This document shows, piece by piece, positions 52,174 through 64,000 of a stretch of 64,000 bases of DNA (its first letter is position 1; each line of letters begins with the position of its first letter). The notes under the pieces are model-generated. The model saw nothing but the letters and a program-made list of their open reading frames with translations. It was not told the origin of the DNA and did no database searches. Source of the DNA: Streptomyces sp. NBC_00443 (GTDB taxonomy: Bacteria > Actinomycetota > Actinomycetes > Streptomycetales > Streptomycetaceae); NCBI RefSeq assembly GCF_036014175.1, contig NZ_CP107917.1, forward strand, positions 2,480,001 to 2,544,000, given 5' to 3'. The translations under genes and the position numbers were made by a program.

Positions 52174-52470
52174 TCAGTCGTCGTGGTCGCCGTGGAGCCG
52201 CCGCCGTACCGACAGCAGTTCCACTTCCGGACGGCCGGCGACCAGCCGTTCACACCGGTCCAGTACGTCGGTGAGATGCCCGGCGTCGCCGGACACCACG
52301 GCGAGACCGATCCCGGCCCGCCGATAGAGATCCATGTGGTCCACCTCGGCCGCGCTCACCGCGTACTTACGCTGGAGTTCGGCGACGATCGGGCGGACGA
52401 CGGAGCGCTTCTCCTTCAGCGACCGTACGTCGCCGAGGAGGAGGTCGAAGGACAGCGTCCCCACATACAT
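52174..52470 (-). CDS. ylxP: YlxP-like DUF503 protein
   Basis: A 98-residue protein with the DUF503 pattern: YVGTLSFDLLLGDVRSLKEK, RSVVRPIVAELQRKY, LYRRAGIGLAVVSGD. This small ferredoxin-like-fold protein is always found between infB and rbfA and is thought to help ribosome assembly; its exact role is unsettled. Confidence 0.93.
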   Translation of the reverse strand: MYVGTLSFDLLLGDVRSLKEKRSVVRPIVAELQRKYAVSAAEVDHMDLYRRAGIGLAVVSGDAGHLTDVLDRCERLVAGRPEVELLSVRRRLHGDHDD

Positions 52471-52677
52471 GCGTGTAACCGGTTCACCCGCCGGTACGGG
52501 ATCGATGGCCCTGCCATCCGTGGGGCAGGGACATCAGAACCGTACAACGAAGGGGCCGGGACGATCGACGGATATTACGCTCCGTGGACCGTCGCCGCCC
52601 GCCTTCGATGCCGGTCGGCAAACGGCGCGCTGGCCGACGGAACCGAAGTCCCGCCGGCCAGCACGAACCGTCGGCTG

Positions 52678-55872
<3,195 letters not shown>

Positions 55873-56019
55873 TTCGCTCCTTTTAGGTCCGGGTTGCGTC
55901 CGGACCGTCGCTACTTCATGGGCGTACTCATCGCGTGCTCATCGAGTGCTCATCGCAATCTCGACCTACTTCCAACTCGCGGAATACCTGGGCCGCGCGG
56001 GGGTTCCGCGCGACGCTTC

Positions 56020-56316
56020 TTACGGTGTTGCCTGCTCAGCAACTGTTGTCTGCTCGACGTACTGGCGCAACGCCTTTGTGTCGAGCGCTCCCGGGGCGCG
56101 CAACGCCCGCGTGAACGCCCGGCGGCGCACCGCCTGGTCGAGACAGACCAGAACGGGGTGTACATACGCACCCCGGCCGGGCAGCGTACCGCGAGGATCA
56201 GGGACGCACTCGCCCTTGATCGCCACGATCCGCAGCAGATCAGCCTTGGCCGCTCGCTCCCGGCACCCCACACAGGTGCGTTCAGGGCATGCGCGGACGC
56301 GTGTCCGGCCAGACAC
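56020..56316 (-). CDS. ylxR: YlxR family RNA-binding protein (DUF448)
   Basis: A 98-residue protein with the YlxR signature: PERTCVGCRERAAKADLLRI, DPRGTLPGRGAYVHP and the helix CLDQAVRRRAFTRALR. It sits between nusA and infB as in most Gram-positive genomes. YlxR binds RNA and is linked to RNase P or to translation; details are not fixed. The GTG at 56316 has GGGGAGG upstream. The 147 bases to infB hold no gene. Confidence 0.95.
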   Translation of the reverse strand: MSGRTRVRACPERTCVGCRERAAKADLLRIVAIKGECVPDPRGTLPGRGAYVHPVLVCLDQAVRRRAFTRALRAPGALDTKALRQYVEQTTVAEQATP

Positions 56317-56418
56317 TCCTAAGTCTACCTCCCCGTAGCGACCCCACCCCTTTGGGGCAGGATTCGAACAGTTGCCGCGCGTTAACGTGACGTGATCTGA
56401 GCGGCCTGCGGCTCGGAT

Positions 56419-57405
56419 CTATTCCCCGGCCTGCTCGGTGTCCGGCCGGATGTCGATCCGCCAGCCGGTCAGCCGGGCCGCAAGCCGGGCGTTCTGCCCT
56501 TCCTTGCCGATCGCCAGTGACAGCTGGTAGTCGGGCACCGTCACGCGAGCGGAGCGGGCCGCCATGTCCACGACCTCCACCTTGGAGACCCGGGCGGGCG
56601 AGAGCGCGTTCGCCACCATCTCGGCCGGGTCGTCCGACCAGTCGACGATGTCGATCTTCTCGCCGTTCAGCTCGCCCATGACATTGCGCACCCGGCCGCC
56701 CATGGGGCCGATGCAGGCGCCCTTGGCGTTCAGACCGCTGCGGGTGGAGCGGACGGCGATCTTCGTGCGGTGACCGGCTTCGCGGGCGATGGCGGCGATC
56801 TCGACGGATCCGTCGGCGATCTCCGGCACCTCCAGGGCGAAGAGCTTCTTCACCAGGTTCGGGTGGGTGCGCGAGAGGGTCACGGACGGGCCGCGGACGC
56901 CCTTCGCCACTCGTACGACGTATGACCGGATGCGCATGCCGTGCGGGTACGTCTCGCCCGGGACCTGCTCCTGCACCGGCAGGATGGCCTCCAGCTTGCC
57001 GATGTCCACGAGGACGTTCTTCGGGTCGCGGCCCTGCTGGACCACGCCGGTGACGATGTCGCCCTCACGGCCGGCGTACTCGCCGAGCGTCGCGTCGTCC
57101 TCGGCGTCGCGCAGCCGCTGCAGGATGACCTGCTTGGCGGTGGTGGCGGCGATGCGGCCGAAGCCGGACGGGGTGTCGTCGAACTCTCGGGCCTCCTGGC
57201 CCTCCTCGAGGTCCTCGGGGTCCTCCTTCGCCCACACGGTCACGTGGCCGGTCTCCCGGTTCAGCTCCACGCGCGCGTGGCGGCGGCTTCCCTCGGTGCG
57301 GTGGTAGGCGATGAGGAGGGCCGACTCGATCGCCTCGACCAGCAGGTCGAAGGAGATCTCCTTCTCCCGTACCAAGCCCCGCAGGGCGCTCATGTCGATG
57401 TCCAC
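56419..57405 (-). CDS. nusA: Transcription termination/antitermination factor NusA
   Basis: A 328-residue RNA polymerase-binding factor that controls pausing, termination and antitermination. N-terminal domain [21 protein letters not shown]1 domain ([20 protein letters not shown]), KH1/KH2 with [38 protein letters not shown] and [20 protein letters not shown]. It lacks the C-terminal acidic repeats of E. coli NusA, normal for actinobacteria. It starts two bases after the rimP stop. Confidence 0.97.
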   Translation of the reverse strand: MDIDMSALRGLVREKEISFDLLVEAIESALLIAYHRTEGSRRHARVELNRETGHVTVWAKEDPEDLEEGQEAREFDDTPSGFGRIAATTAKQVILQRLRDAEDDATLGEYAGREGDIVTGVVQQGRDPKNVLVDIGKLEAILPVQEQVPGETYPHGMRIRSYVVRVAKGVRGPSVTLSRTHPNLVKKLFALEVPEIADGSVEIAAIAREAGHRTKIAVRSTRSGLNAKGACIGPMGGRVRNVMGELNGEKIDIVDWSDDPAEMVANALSPARVSKVEVVDMAARSARVTVPDYQLSLAIGKEGQNARLAARLTGWRIDIRPDTEQAGE

Positions 57406-57407
57406 GG

Positions 57408-57914
57408 CTACGCCTCCTCTTCCTTCTCGTCCTTGCTGTCCTTGCGATTGAACTCGACCTGCACGCGCGCCTTGTCGATGTCCGCGAAGCCGACTCTGCG
57501 GGAGGTGGCCTTGCGGCCCTTCACCCCCGGCACTTCGAGGTCGAGGCCCTCGTCGTCGACCTTCAGGATCCGGGCCACCAGCTCGCCGCCCTCGGCCAGT
57601 TGGAACTTCACCAGCCGGTCCACGGCGCGCACGTAGTGCCGGTGCTCCGTGAGGGGGCGCTCCGCGCCGGGGGTGCCGACCTCGAGGGTGTACTCCCCCT
57701 CGCCCATCGCGTCCGTCTCGTCGAGCTTCGCCGAGAGCGCACGGCTCACATCGGCGATCCGGTCCAGGTCGGCACCGGTGTCCGAGTCCACGACGACGCG
57801 CAGCACACGCTTGCGTCCGACGGAGTCCACTGCGATCTCTTCGAGGTCCAGGCCCTGAGAGCTGACGAGCGGTTCCAGTAGTTCTCGCAGCCTCTCGCTC
57901 TGGGTGGTGCTCAT
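57408..57914 (-). CDS. rimP: Ribosome maturation factor RimP
   Basis: A 168-residue protein for 30S subunit maturation. The ATG at 57914 has GAGGAG nine bases upstream. It shows [40 protein letters not shown] and the [20 protein letters not shown] core, with a charged Lys/Glu tail. First gene of the rimP - nusA - ylxR - infB - ylxP - rbfA - truB series. Confidence 0.96.
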   Translation of the reverse strand: MSTTQSERLRELLEPLVSSQGLDLEEIAVDSVGRKRVLRVVVDSDTGADLDRIADVSRALSAKLDETDAMGEGEYTLEVGTPGAERPLTEHRHYVRAVDRLVKFQLAEGGELVARILKVDDEGLDLEVPGVKGRKATSRRVGFADIDKARVQVEFNRKDSKDEKEEEA

Positions 57915-58136
57915 CCGGGTGACTCCTCGGCCGCGTGTGCTGTTGTGGGATGGGTCGCGTGTCTGGTCAAAGGGTATCGGGTCGCAAGGACTGTTGCCGT
58001 CCACCTGCGCACGGGCGGTGCCGATGAGTGGTGCCGTCCGCTTGCGCGGGTACGGTGATCACGGGCCTGCGGCCCGTTGTCTTCTGTAACCGCTTTCACA
58101 GCCGCCTTCCGTACGAGTTCCCCGAGGACGTCCGCC
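57915..58136. promoter_or_regulatory. Divergent promoter region of rimP and the lipoprotein gene
   Basis: A 222-base gap between two divergent operons. It must hold the start signals for the rimP-nusA-infB series and for the 58137 gene. I see no gene and no clear -35/-10 pair. Confidence 0.4.
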
Positions 58137-58688
58137 GTGCCGTACCCCCCGCCGCCGCGCTCCCTCTCGGGACCGCGCAGAAGAACCCTGCTCGCCTCGG
58201 CCGCCGGTGCCGCGCTGCTGGTGGGCTGCTCCTCCGGCTCCGAGGACTCGGACGGCGGCACCAGCGGCAGCCCGTCGGTCGCCGAGCGGGCACGCGCGCG
58301 TGCGGCCGGGGACAGCGCGGGACTGGTCGAGCGCTACGACGCGGTGCTCGCCGCCCATCCTGTGCTGGCGGAACTGCTGGGGCCGTTGCGGGCGGCGGCG
58401 GTACGGCATGTGGACGCCTTCGGGAGTGGCCGAAAAGCATCGGACAGCGCGTCGCCCTCCGGGTCGCCGGCGTCTTCCGGTTCGCCGTCGCCTTCCGGGT
58501 CGCCGGCGGCCGCAGTCCCCCTCGACGAGAGGGCGGCCCTCGCCGAGCTCGCCGCCACGGAGCGGGCGCTCGCCGACCGGCGGGCCAAGGCTCTGCTGGA
58601 CGTACCGGGCGAACTGGCGCGGCTGCTGGCCTCCGTGGCCGCGGCGGGGGCGGCGCACGCGTATCTGCTGAACGAGGGGGCCAAGTGA
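58137..58688 (+). CDS. Lipoprotein, unknown function
   Basis: A 183-residue protein from a GTG with GAGGA nine bases upstream. The signal RRRTLLASAAGAALLVGCSS has a lipobox (LVGC) and a twin-arginine-like start, so it may be exported by Tat and lipid-anchored. The mature part has a helix with ARARAAGDSAGLVERYDAVL, a Ser/Gly/Pro linker and a second helix pair. It is probably a ferritin-like four-helix bundle split by the linker, as its partner gene (overlap GTGA) is of that type. Confidence 0.75.
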   Translation: MPYPPPPRSLSGPRRRTLLASAAGAALLVGCSSGSEDSDGGTSGSPSVAERARARAAGDSAGLVERYDAVLAAHPVLAELLGPLRAAAVRHVDAFGSGRKASDSASPSGSPASSGSPSPSGSPAAAVPLDERAALAELAATERALADRRAKALLDVPGELARLLASVAAAGAAHAYLLNEGAK

Positions 58689-59152
58689 GCGAGTCCGGCA
58701 AGAAGGAGCAGCTGAAGGCCCTGCAGGCGGCGCTCGCCGCCGAGCACGCGGCGGTGTACGGGTACGGCGTCGTCGGCGGCCGGATCAGCCAGGAGCGGCG
58801 CTCGGAGGCACGCGCGGCCTACGACGCGCACCGGGTGAGGCGGGACGCGCTGGCGCGCGAGGTGCGCGACCTCGGCGCCCAGCCGGTCGCCGCGAGCCCC
58901 GCGTACGCGCTGCCGTTCCCGGTGTCGGACTCGCCCGCGGCCGTCCGCTTCGCCACCGGGCTGGAGGACCGGCTGGCCGGCGTGTACTCGGACCTGGTGC
59001 GGGCGGCCGAGGGTGAGCTGCGGGGTACGGCGGCCGAGGCGCTGCGGGAGGCGGCGGTGCGGGCGGTGCGCTGGCGGGGCGAGAGCGTAGCCTTCCCTGG
59101 GCTCGCCGAGCGGGCGGCCACGACATCCGCCTCGCCGATGCCCTCGGCATGA
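58685..59152 (+). CDS. Ferritin-like DUF4439 protein
   Basis: A 155-residue helical protein starting at a GTG that overlaps the previous stop. Pattern: LKALQAALAAEHAAVYGYGV, RSEARAAYDAHRVRRDAL and FATGLEDRLAGVYSDLVRAA, with E/H residues in the first two helices as in ferritin-like bundles (DUF4439). Metal binding is possible but not certain. It works probably with the lipoprotein encoded before it. Confidence 0.8.
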   Translation: MSESGKKEQLKALQAALAAEHAAVYGYGVVGGRISQERRSEARAAYDAHRVRRDALAREVRDLGAQPVAASPAYALPFPVSDSPAAVRFATGLEDRLAGVYSDLVRAAEGELRGTAAEALREAAVRAVRWRGESVAFPGLAERAATTSASPMPSA

Positions 59153-59179
59153 CCCGCATCTGAAGGGAACTACTCGCGC

Positions 59180-60079
59180 ATGGCTTTCGAACCGCCGCCG
59201 CGTCTGGTCAAGGCGCTCGGTGAGACGGCACAGGACGGCGACGACTGGTTGGTGAAGCTGCCGGATGCGGCTCACCAGGCCGTCACGCTACGCGAGTTGA
59301 CCGTTGAGCGGGTGCAGATGCCGGGTGGGCGCAGCAGCCTGGTGGTGCTCGTCCGGCGCGCCGACGGGACCCCGGCGGTGCTGAAGCTGGCCCCGCCGCG
59401 AGCCCGTCCGCAGAGTGAGCGGGCGGCGCTGGCGCACTGGGGCGGGGCGGGGGCCGTACAACTGCTCGACGGGCCCCCTGTCGAGGGTGTGCTGTTGCTG
59501 GAGCGGCTGCACCCGGATGTGTCGGTGCGGTCGTTGCCCGAGGCGAAGGCGCTGCTGGAGGCGGCGGGGACGCTGCGGCGGCTGTGGGTCGAGCCGCCCG
59601 GCGACCACCCCTTCGAGACCGTCGCCGAACGGACCGGCAGGCAGGCCGACGCGATGCGGGCGACCGCGGCGAGGGATACCGAGGTGACCCCGCTGGTCGA
59701 CGCCGCGCTCGCCGCGCGTGAGGAGTTGCTGGCCGCGCCGCCCGAACGGCGGTTGCTGCACGGGACCTTCCGGCAGAGCAAGGTGCTGGCCGGGGAGCGG
59801 ATGCCGTGGCTCGCGGTGGGGCCGGATCCGGTGGTCGGTGAGTGCGCGTTCGATCTGGCGCGGTTGGTGCGGGACCGGGTGGAGGATCTGATCGCCTCAC
59901 CGTCGGGGGCGGCGACGACCCGGCGGCGGGTCAAGCGGCTTGCGGAGTCGCTGGACGTGGATCAGGAGCGGCTGCGGGGCTGGACGTTGTTCCGGGCAGT
60001 GGAGTCGGGGGTGCGGGCGCGGCGGGTCGGGCGGGCCCGGGACGCGGAGTTGTTGCTGGAGTTCGCCGGCTGGCTCTGA
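59180..60079 (+). CDS. APH-like kinase fold protein, catalytic motif lost
   Basis: A 299-residue protein resembling aminoglycoside/streptomycin phosphotransferases: SSLVVLVRRADGTPAVLKLAPP for the N-lobe, LLLERLHPDVSVRSLP for the hinge. The catalytic loop HGDxxxxN reads LHGTFRQSKVL, so the Asp is gone, and the metal-binding segment reads WLAVGPDPVVGECAFDLARL. It should be inactive as an antibiotic kinase and may be a regulator. ATG at 59180. Followed by a bidirectional terminator. Confidence 0.7.
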   Translation: MAFEPPPRLVKALGETAQDGDDWLVKLPDAAHQAVTLRELTVERVQMPGGRSSLVVLVRRADGTPAVLKLAPPRARPQSERAALAHWGGAGAVQLLDGPPVEGVLLLERLHPDVSVRSLPEAKALLEAAGTLRRLWVEPPGDHPFETVAERTGRQADAMRATAARDTEVTPLVDAALAAREELLAAPPERRLLHGTFRQSKVLAGERMPWLAVGPDPVVGECAFDLARLVRDRVEDLIASPSGAATTRRRVKRLAESLDVDQERLRGWTLFRAVESGVRARRVGRARDAELLLEFAGWL

Positions 60080-60111
60080 GCCGGCTCCGTGTGCTCCGGG
60101 CAGGGCGCACC

Positions 60112-60147
60112 GTCCTCCGTGCGGCTCAGGGCGCCGCACGGAGGGAC
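60112..60147. terminator. Bidirectional hairpin terminator
   Basis: A 14-base stem (60112-60125 with 60133-60147, one bulged G) lies between the converging stops of the APH-like gene and proS. Confidence 0.75.
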
Positions 60148-60162
60148 TTCTGCAGAGAGCCC

Positions 60163-61866
60163 TTACGCGGTGAGGCGGGCGATCGCCTCGTCGACCGTCA
60201 GTTCCTCACGCTCGCCGGTCCTGCGGTCCTTGAGCTCGACGACGCCCTCGGCGGCGCGCCGCCCGGCGACCAGGATCTGCGGTACGCCGATCAGTTCCGA
60301 GTCCGTGAACTTGACGCCCGGCGAGACACCCGCACGGTCGTCGCACAGGACGCGCAGGCCGGCCGCGGACAGCTTCTCGGAGACGTCGAGGGCGAGTTCG
60401 GTCTGCAGGGCCTTGCCGGCGGCGACCACGTGCACGTCGGCCGGGGCGACCTCGGCAGGCCAGCACAGGCCCTTGTCGTCGGCGGTCTGCTCGGCGAGCG
60501 CGGCGACGGCGCGGGAGACGCCGATGCCGTAGGAGCCCATGGTCACGCGGACCGGCTTGCCGTTCTGGCCGAGGACGTCGAGCTTCAGCGCGTCCGCGTA
60601 CTTGCGGCCCAGCTGGAAGATGTGGCCGATCTCGATCGCGCGGTCCAGCTTGAGGCCGGTGCCGCACTTCGGACAGGGGTCGCCTTCCTGGACGACCACG
60701 ACGTCGACGTACTCGTCGACCTCGAAGTCACGGCCCGCGACGACGTGCTTCGCGTGCGTGCCCTCCTTGTTGGCGCCGGTGATCCAGGAGGTGCCGGGGG
60801 CCACGCGCGGGTCGGCGAGATACTTGACCTTCTCGCCCAGGCCCTGCGGGCCGACGTAGCCGCGGACCAGGTCCGGGCGCCCCGCGAAGTCCGCCTCGGT
60901 GACCATCTCGACGACGGCCGGGGCGAAGTGCGCCTCGACCTTGCCCATGTCGACCTCGCGGTGACCGGGGACACCGACCGCGACGATCTCGCCGTCGACC
61001 TTGACGAGGAGGTTCTTGAGCGTGGCCGAGGCCGGGACGCCGAGGTGGGCGGCGAGGGTCTCGATGGTGGGGGTGTCGGGGGTCGGGATCTCTTCGAGGG
61101 CGGGCACGTCGCCGGCGTCCACCGACTTCAGCTCGTACGTGATCGCCTCGGTGTTCGCCGCGAAGTCGCACTCCGGGCAGTCGGCGAAGGTGTCCTCGCC
61201 GGCCTCGGCCGGGGCGAGGAACTCCTCGGACTTCGAGCCGCCCATGGCACCGGCGGTGGCGGCGCAGATGCGGTAGTCGAGGCCGAGACGCTCGAAGACG
61301 CGCTGGTAGGCCTGGCGGTGCAGGGCGTAGGACCGGCCGAGGCCCTCGTCGTCGGTGTCGAAGGAGTACGAGTCCTTCATCAGGAACTCACGGCCGCGCA
61401 GGATGCCGGCCCGCGGGCGGGCCTCGTCGCGGTACTTGTGCTGGATCTGGTAGAGGATGACCGGCAGGTCCTTGTAGGAGGACGCCTGGTCCTTCACCAG
61501 CAGGGTGAAGATCTCCTCGTGGGTGGGACCGAGCAGGTAGTCGCCGCCCTTGCGGTCCTTGAGGCGGAACAGTTCCTGGCCGTACTCGTCCCAGCGGCCC
61601 GTCGCGTCGTACGGCTCACGCGGCAGCAGCGCGGGGAGCAGCACTTCCTGGGCGCCGATGGCGTCCATCTCCTCGCGGACGATGCGCTCCACGTTGGCGA
61701 GGACCCGCTTGCCGAGGGGCAGCCACGACCAGATGCCGGCCGCGGTGCGGCGGACGTAGCCGGCGCGGACGAGCAGCTTGTGACTGAGGACCTCGGCGTC
61801 CGCCGGGTCGTCGCGCAGCGTTTTCGCCATCAACTGGGACATGCGCTGGACCGGTGCGTTCGCCAT
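60163..61866 (-). CDS. proS: Prolyl-tRNA synthetase
   Basis: A 567-residue class II aminoacyl-tRNA synthetase charging tRNA-Pro. Motifs: [40 protein letters not shown] (motif 1), [21 protein letters not shown] (motif 2) and [18 protein letters not shown] (motif 3). The insertion with the YbaK-like editing domain ([20 protein letters not shown]) is present, so it is the bacterial long form. The ATG at 61866 is the family start. Confidence 0.97.
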   Translation of the reverse strand: MANAPVQRMSQLMAKTLRDDPADAEVLSHKLLVRAGYVRRTAAGIWSWLPLGKRVLANVERIVREEMDAIGAQEVLLPALLPREPYDATGRWDEYGQELFRLKDRKGGDYLLGPTHEEIFTLLVKDQASSYKDLPVILYQIQHKYRDEARPRAGILRGREFLMKDSYSFDTDDEGLGRSYALHRQAYQRVFERLGLDYRICAATAGAMGGSKSEEFLAPAEAGEDTFADCPECDFAANTEAITYELKSVDAGDVPALEEIPTPDTPTIETLAAHLGVPASATLKNLLVKVDGEIVAVGVPGHREVDMGKVEAHFAPAVVEMVTEADFAGRPDLVRGYVGPQGLGEKVKYLADPRVAPGTSWITGANKEGTHAKHVVAGRDFEVDEYVDVVVVQEGDPCPKCGTGLKLDRAIEIGHIFQLGRKYADALKLDVLGQNGKPVRVTMGSYGIGVSRAVAALAEQTADDKGLCWPAEVAPADVHVVAAGKALQTELALDVSEKLSAAGLRVLCDDRAGVSPGVKFTDSELIGVPQILVAGRRAAEGVVELKDRRTGEREELTVDEAIARLTA

Positions 61867-61938
61867 GGTTTCCGTACTCCTGCTGCGTAAGGGTTATGGC
61901 AGGAGGTTAGCCGGGCGGGACGGGGCGGTGGAAATCGG

Positions 61939-62505
61939 TTAGTGGCGGCGGAGCGGGAGCGGTGCGCCCATCACGGCGTACGGCTTCGGGGCGCTCGGGA
62001 AGAGGACCTGGCGGGCGAGGTCCTGATAGCCGAGGGAGCGGTAGAGGCCGCGGGCCGGGCTTTCCACGTCGATCGCCGAGAGGATCGAGCGGGGTTCGAC
62101 GGCGCCGTCCGTGATCCGGGTGATCAGGGAACGGCCGACGCCGCGGTTCTGGTAGCCCGGGTGGACGTGGAGTTCCGTGATGACGAAGGAGTGGTCGAGC
62201 CAGTCGTCGTAGCCCTGGGCCCGGAGGTAGGGCTCCACGACGGTGGACCACCAGTGGGTGCGGTCGTTCGGCATGCCGTAGACGAATCCGATGAGGCGCC
62301 CGCCGCTGGTGGCGCCGAGAGCCGTTGCGCCCGGGTAGGTCATGTGGCGCAGGACGATCTGGCGGCGTACGGCCACCTCGTCGGGGCCGAGGCCGAACGC
62401 CACGGCTTGGACTGCGAGGGCTTCGTCGACGTGGGTGGCGAGGTCCAGGGGGCCGATCACGATGTCGTCTGGTTGGCGGCGGTGTGCGTGACCGGGAAGG
62501 CGCAT
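61939..62505 (-). CDS. GNAT family acetyltransferase
   Basis: A 188-residue protein with the GNAT core: LIGFVYGMPND for strand 4, ITELHVHPGYQNRGVGRSLI for the acetyl-CoA-binding Q/RxxGxG/A loop, and ESPARGLYRSLGYQ for the C-terminal helix. The start is uncertain: the ATG at 62505 lacks a ribosome binding site, and a GTG at 62571 is possible. Substrate unknown. It lies downstream of, and on the same strand as, the next GNAT gene. Confidence 0.82.
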   Translation of the reverse strand: MRLPGHAHRRQPDDIVIGPLDLATHVDEALAVQAVAFGLGPDEVAVRRQIVLRHMTYPGATALGATSGGRLIGFVYGMPNDRTHWWSTVVEPYLRAQGYDDWLDHSFVITELHVHPGYQNRGVGRSLITRITDGAVEPRSILSAIDVESPARGLYRSLGYQDLARQVLFPSAPKPYAVMGAPLPLRRH

Positions 62506-62624
62506 GTGGGGAGCGTACAGGTCACGACAGGTTGTCGTTCGGGTGCCGACTGTCGGTGGTTGCTCGCCCACTTCACTGCGCCCTCAAGGCCGTTGTCCCG
62601 CCGTCACGCGGACGGGGAGGCACC

Positions 62625-63473
62625 TCAGAACAGGACGCTCATGAACGCGCCTGTCTCCTGGAAGCCCACCCTGTGGTACGTCCGTCTCGCCGCCGTGTTG
62701 AAGTCGTTCACGTAGAGGCTCACCACCGGGGCGACGTCGGCCAGGGCATAGCGCAGTACCGCCGCCATGCCGGGGGCCGCCAGGCCCTTGCCCCGGTACT
62801 CGGGGGCCACCCAGACGCCCTGGATCTGGCAGGCCCTGTTCGTCGCGGCGCCGATCTCGGCCTTGAAGACGACCTTGCCGTCCTGGTCGAGGCGGGCGAA
62901 GGAACGGCCGGAGCCGACGAGTTCGGCGACCCGGGCCTGGTAGAGGAGGCCGCCGTCGCCGGCCAGCGGGGAGACGCCCACCTCCTCGGTGAACATCGCC
63001 ACGCACGCCGGCATGATCGTCTCCATCTCGTCCTTGCGGATGCGGCGGACGTATGGATCCGGAGTGATGTGGGTCGGCATGCGGTCGGTGACCATCAGGG
63101 GCTGGTGGGCGCGCACGTCACGGGCCGGGCCCCAGTTGGGTTCCAGCAGGCGCCACAGCTGGGCGGTGGATTCGGTGGGGCCGACGATGGAGGAGCAGCG
63201 GCGGCCTGCCCGTCGGGCCCGGTCGGCGAAGGCCCGTACCGCTCGTTGACCCGCGCAGATCGGGACGAGGTTGGCGCCCGCGTAGCACAGGGAGGTGAGC
63301 ATGCCGCCCTCGTACCAGCCCCACATCTCGCCGCCGAGGCGCCACGGGTCGAGGCCGGCGATCTGGACGCGGGACGTCACGAAGGCGTTCGTGACCGGCT
63401 CGCGGTCGAGGACGGCGAGCGCGGCGTCCAGGTCGCTCGGTTCGAGCACCCGTGAGGTGGTCTGGGTCAACAC
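62625..63473 (-). CDS. GNAT acetyltransferase with DUF4081 domain
   Basis: A 282-residue protein. Residues ~1-120 are a DUF4081 domain (LEPSDLDAALAVLDREPVTN, VTSRVQIAGLDPWRLGGEMW). The GNAT domain follows with ARLDQDGKVVFKAEIG, QIQGVWVAPEYRGKGLAAPG (acetyl-CoA loop) and SLYVNDFNTAARRTYHRVGF. This architecture is usual just downstream of ispG in Streptomyces. The GTG at 63473 is the start. Substrate unknown. Confidence 0.88.
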   Translation of the reverse strand: MLTQTTSRVLEPSDLDAALAVLDREPVTNAFVTSRVQIAGLDPWRLGGEMWGWYEGGMLTSLCYAGANLVPICAGQRAVRAFADRARRAGRRCSSIVGPTESTAQLWRLLEPNWGPARDVRAHQPLMVTDRMPTHITPDPYVRRIRKDEMETIMPACVAMFTEEVGVSPLAGDGGLLYQARVAELVGSGRSFARLDQDGKVVFKAEIGAATNRACQIQGVWVAPEYRGKGLAAPGMAAVLRYALADVAPVVSLYVNDFNTAARRTYHRVGFQETGAFMSVLF

Positions 63474-63689
63474 GTACGGGGGGCCTCACGCTGGGGTTCT
63501 GCTGGTCCCCGCACTGTACCTGCGGAAGCTATACCGCGCCGCCCTGTGGAGGTAGGCGGGCGTTGAGGGTGGCCGTCGGCTGCTGTCCCGCCGGGGCTGC
63601 CGCCCCCGGACCCCCGCTTCGGCCTGAACGGCCTCGTCCTCAAACGCCGGTCGGGCTGGAATACCCGGACCGGCGCCGAGTCGCTGCGT

Positions 63690-64000
63690 TCAGCCCGCCA
63701 CCGCCACCGACGGCTCGCCGCTCGCCACGCCGTCCGCCTCCATCTGTTCGGCCAGCTTCATGGCCTCCTCGATGAGGGTCTCGACGATCTTGGACTCGGG
63801 GACGGTCTTGATGACCTCGCCCTTGACGAAGATCTGGCCCTTGCCGTTGCCGGAGGCGACGCCGAGGTCGGCCTCGCGGGCCTCGCCTGGGCCGTTCACG
63901 ACGCAGCCCATGACGGCCACGCGAAGCGGGACCTCCATGCCCGTGAGGCCTGCCGTGACCTCCTCGGCGAGCTTGTAGACGTCGACCTGGGCGCGGCCGC
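63690..64000 (-). CDS. ispG: IspG, HMBPP synthase (C-terminal fragment)
   Basis: The last 103 residues of IspG, the [4Fe-4S] enzyme of the MEP isoprenoid pathway that makes HMBPP. The frame is open to the window end. Visible: [20 protein letters not shown], with a cluster-ligand Cys and the conserved [15 protein letters not shown], then [15 protein letters not shown]. The N-terminal barrel is outside the window. A 216-base gap separates it from the DUF4081-GNAT gene. Confidence 0.95.
   Translation of the reverse strand, partial: GRAQVDVYKLAEEVTAGLTGMEVPLRVAVMGCVVNGPGEAREADLGVASGNGKGQIFVKGEVIKTVPESKIVETLIEEAMKLAEQMEADGVASGEPSVAVAG

Noticed and set aside
52509..52530. Terminator after infB
   Set aside because: The stem is only 7 bases and lies about 150 bases after the stop, inside an operon that should read through.
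59842..61890. Long + frame across proS
   Set aside because: Antisense of prolyl-tRNA synthetase, which is unambiguous on the minus strand.

Overview
This window is high-GC actinobacterial chromosome, almost certainly Streptomyces. The evidence is a Streptomyces-type ESX/type VII secretion (T7SS) locus holding a BldB/DUF397 protein, followed by the conserved ribF - truB - rbfA - ylxP - infB - ylxR - nusA - rimP block, then proS, two GNAT genes and the 3' end of ispG. Starts are mostly ATG or GTG, several neighbours overlap as GTGA, ATGA or TGATG, and no rRNA, tRNA or CRISPR is visible.

Layout. (1) 1-1311: the C-terminus of EccC, a small WXG100-like protein and a BldB-type regulator, all on +. 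(2) 1.4-31.5 kb: a large accessory island. It encodes a NTPase-like protein, a three-domain protein made of an Imm35/YrhB-like domain, a deaminase-like domain without its metal ligands and a SUKH-4 domain, and a ~1,470-residue polymorphic toxin (WXG-like export module, papain-fold glutamine deamidase, nucleic-acid deaminase) that carries an apparent one-base deletion. A P-loop/SUKH-4 fusion follows as probable immunity protein. The rest is WXG/PPE-like export substrates, small paralogous membrane proteins, an anchored HExxH protein coupled to a beta-propeller protein, and decayed gene remnants. (3) 31.5-41.7 kb: the second half of the T7SS core, with two mycosins, WXG100 proteins, EccB and EccE. 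(4) 42.0-45.5 kb: an SCO5717-like MinD/ParA-type ATPase with a long Gln/Pro-rich repeat region, also apparently frameshifted by one base. (5) 45.5-58 kb: flavin, pseudouridine and translation-factor housekeeping genes, with a large pseudoprotease-NTPase between truB and ribF. (6) 58-64 kb: a lipoprotein, a ferritin-like protein, a degenerate APH-like kinase, proS, two acetyltransferases and ispG.

How the genes fit together (inference). EccB, EccC, EccE and the mycosins form the export machine; EccD is not seen and is expected upstream of base 1. The WXG100 pair at 36.5-37.2 kb is the classical EsxA/EsxB-like substrate. The island between the two halves of the machine looks like its cargo and immunity store. 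It contains repeated families: three GTLTVxxC membrane proteins, two proteins ending in SLY, two toxin-type N-terminal modules, two PWxxxxxGxxF WXG-like proteins, two 3-TM proteins and two mycosin tails. This suggests growth by local duplication. Short tandem repeats lie at the 3' ends of several of these genes.
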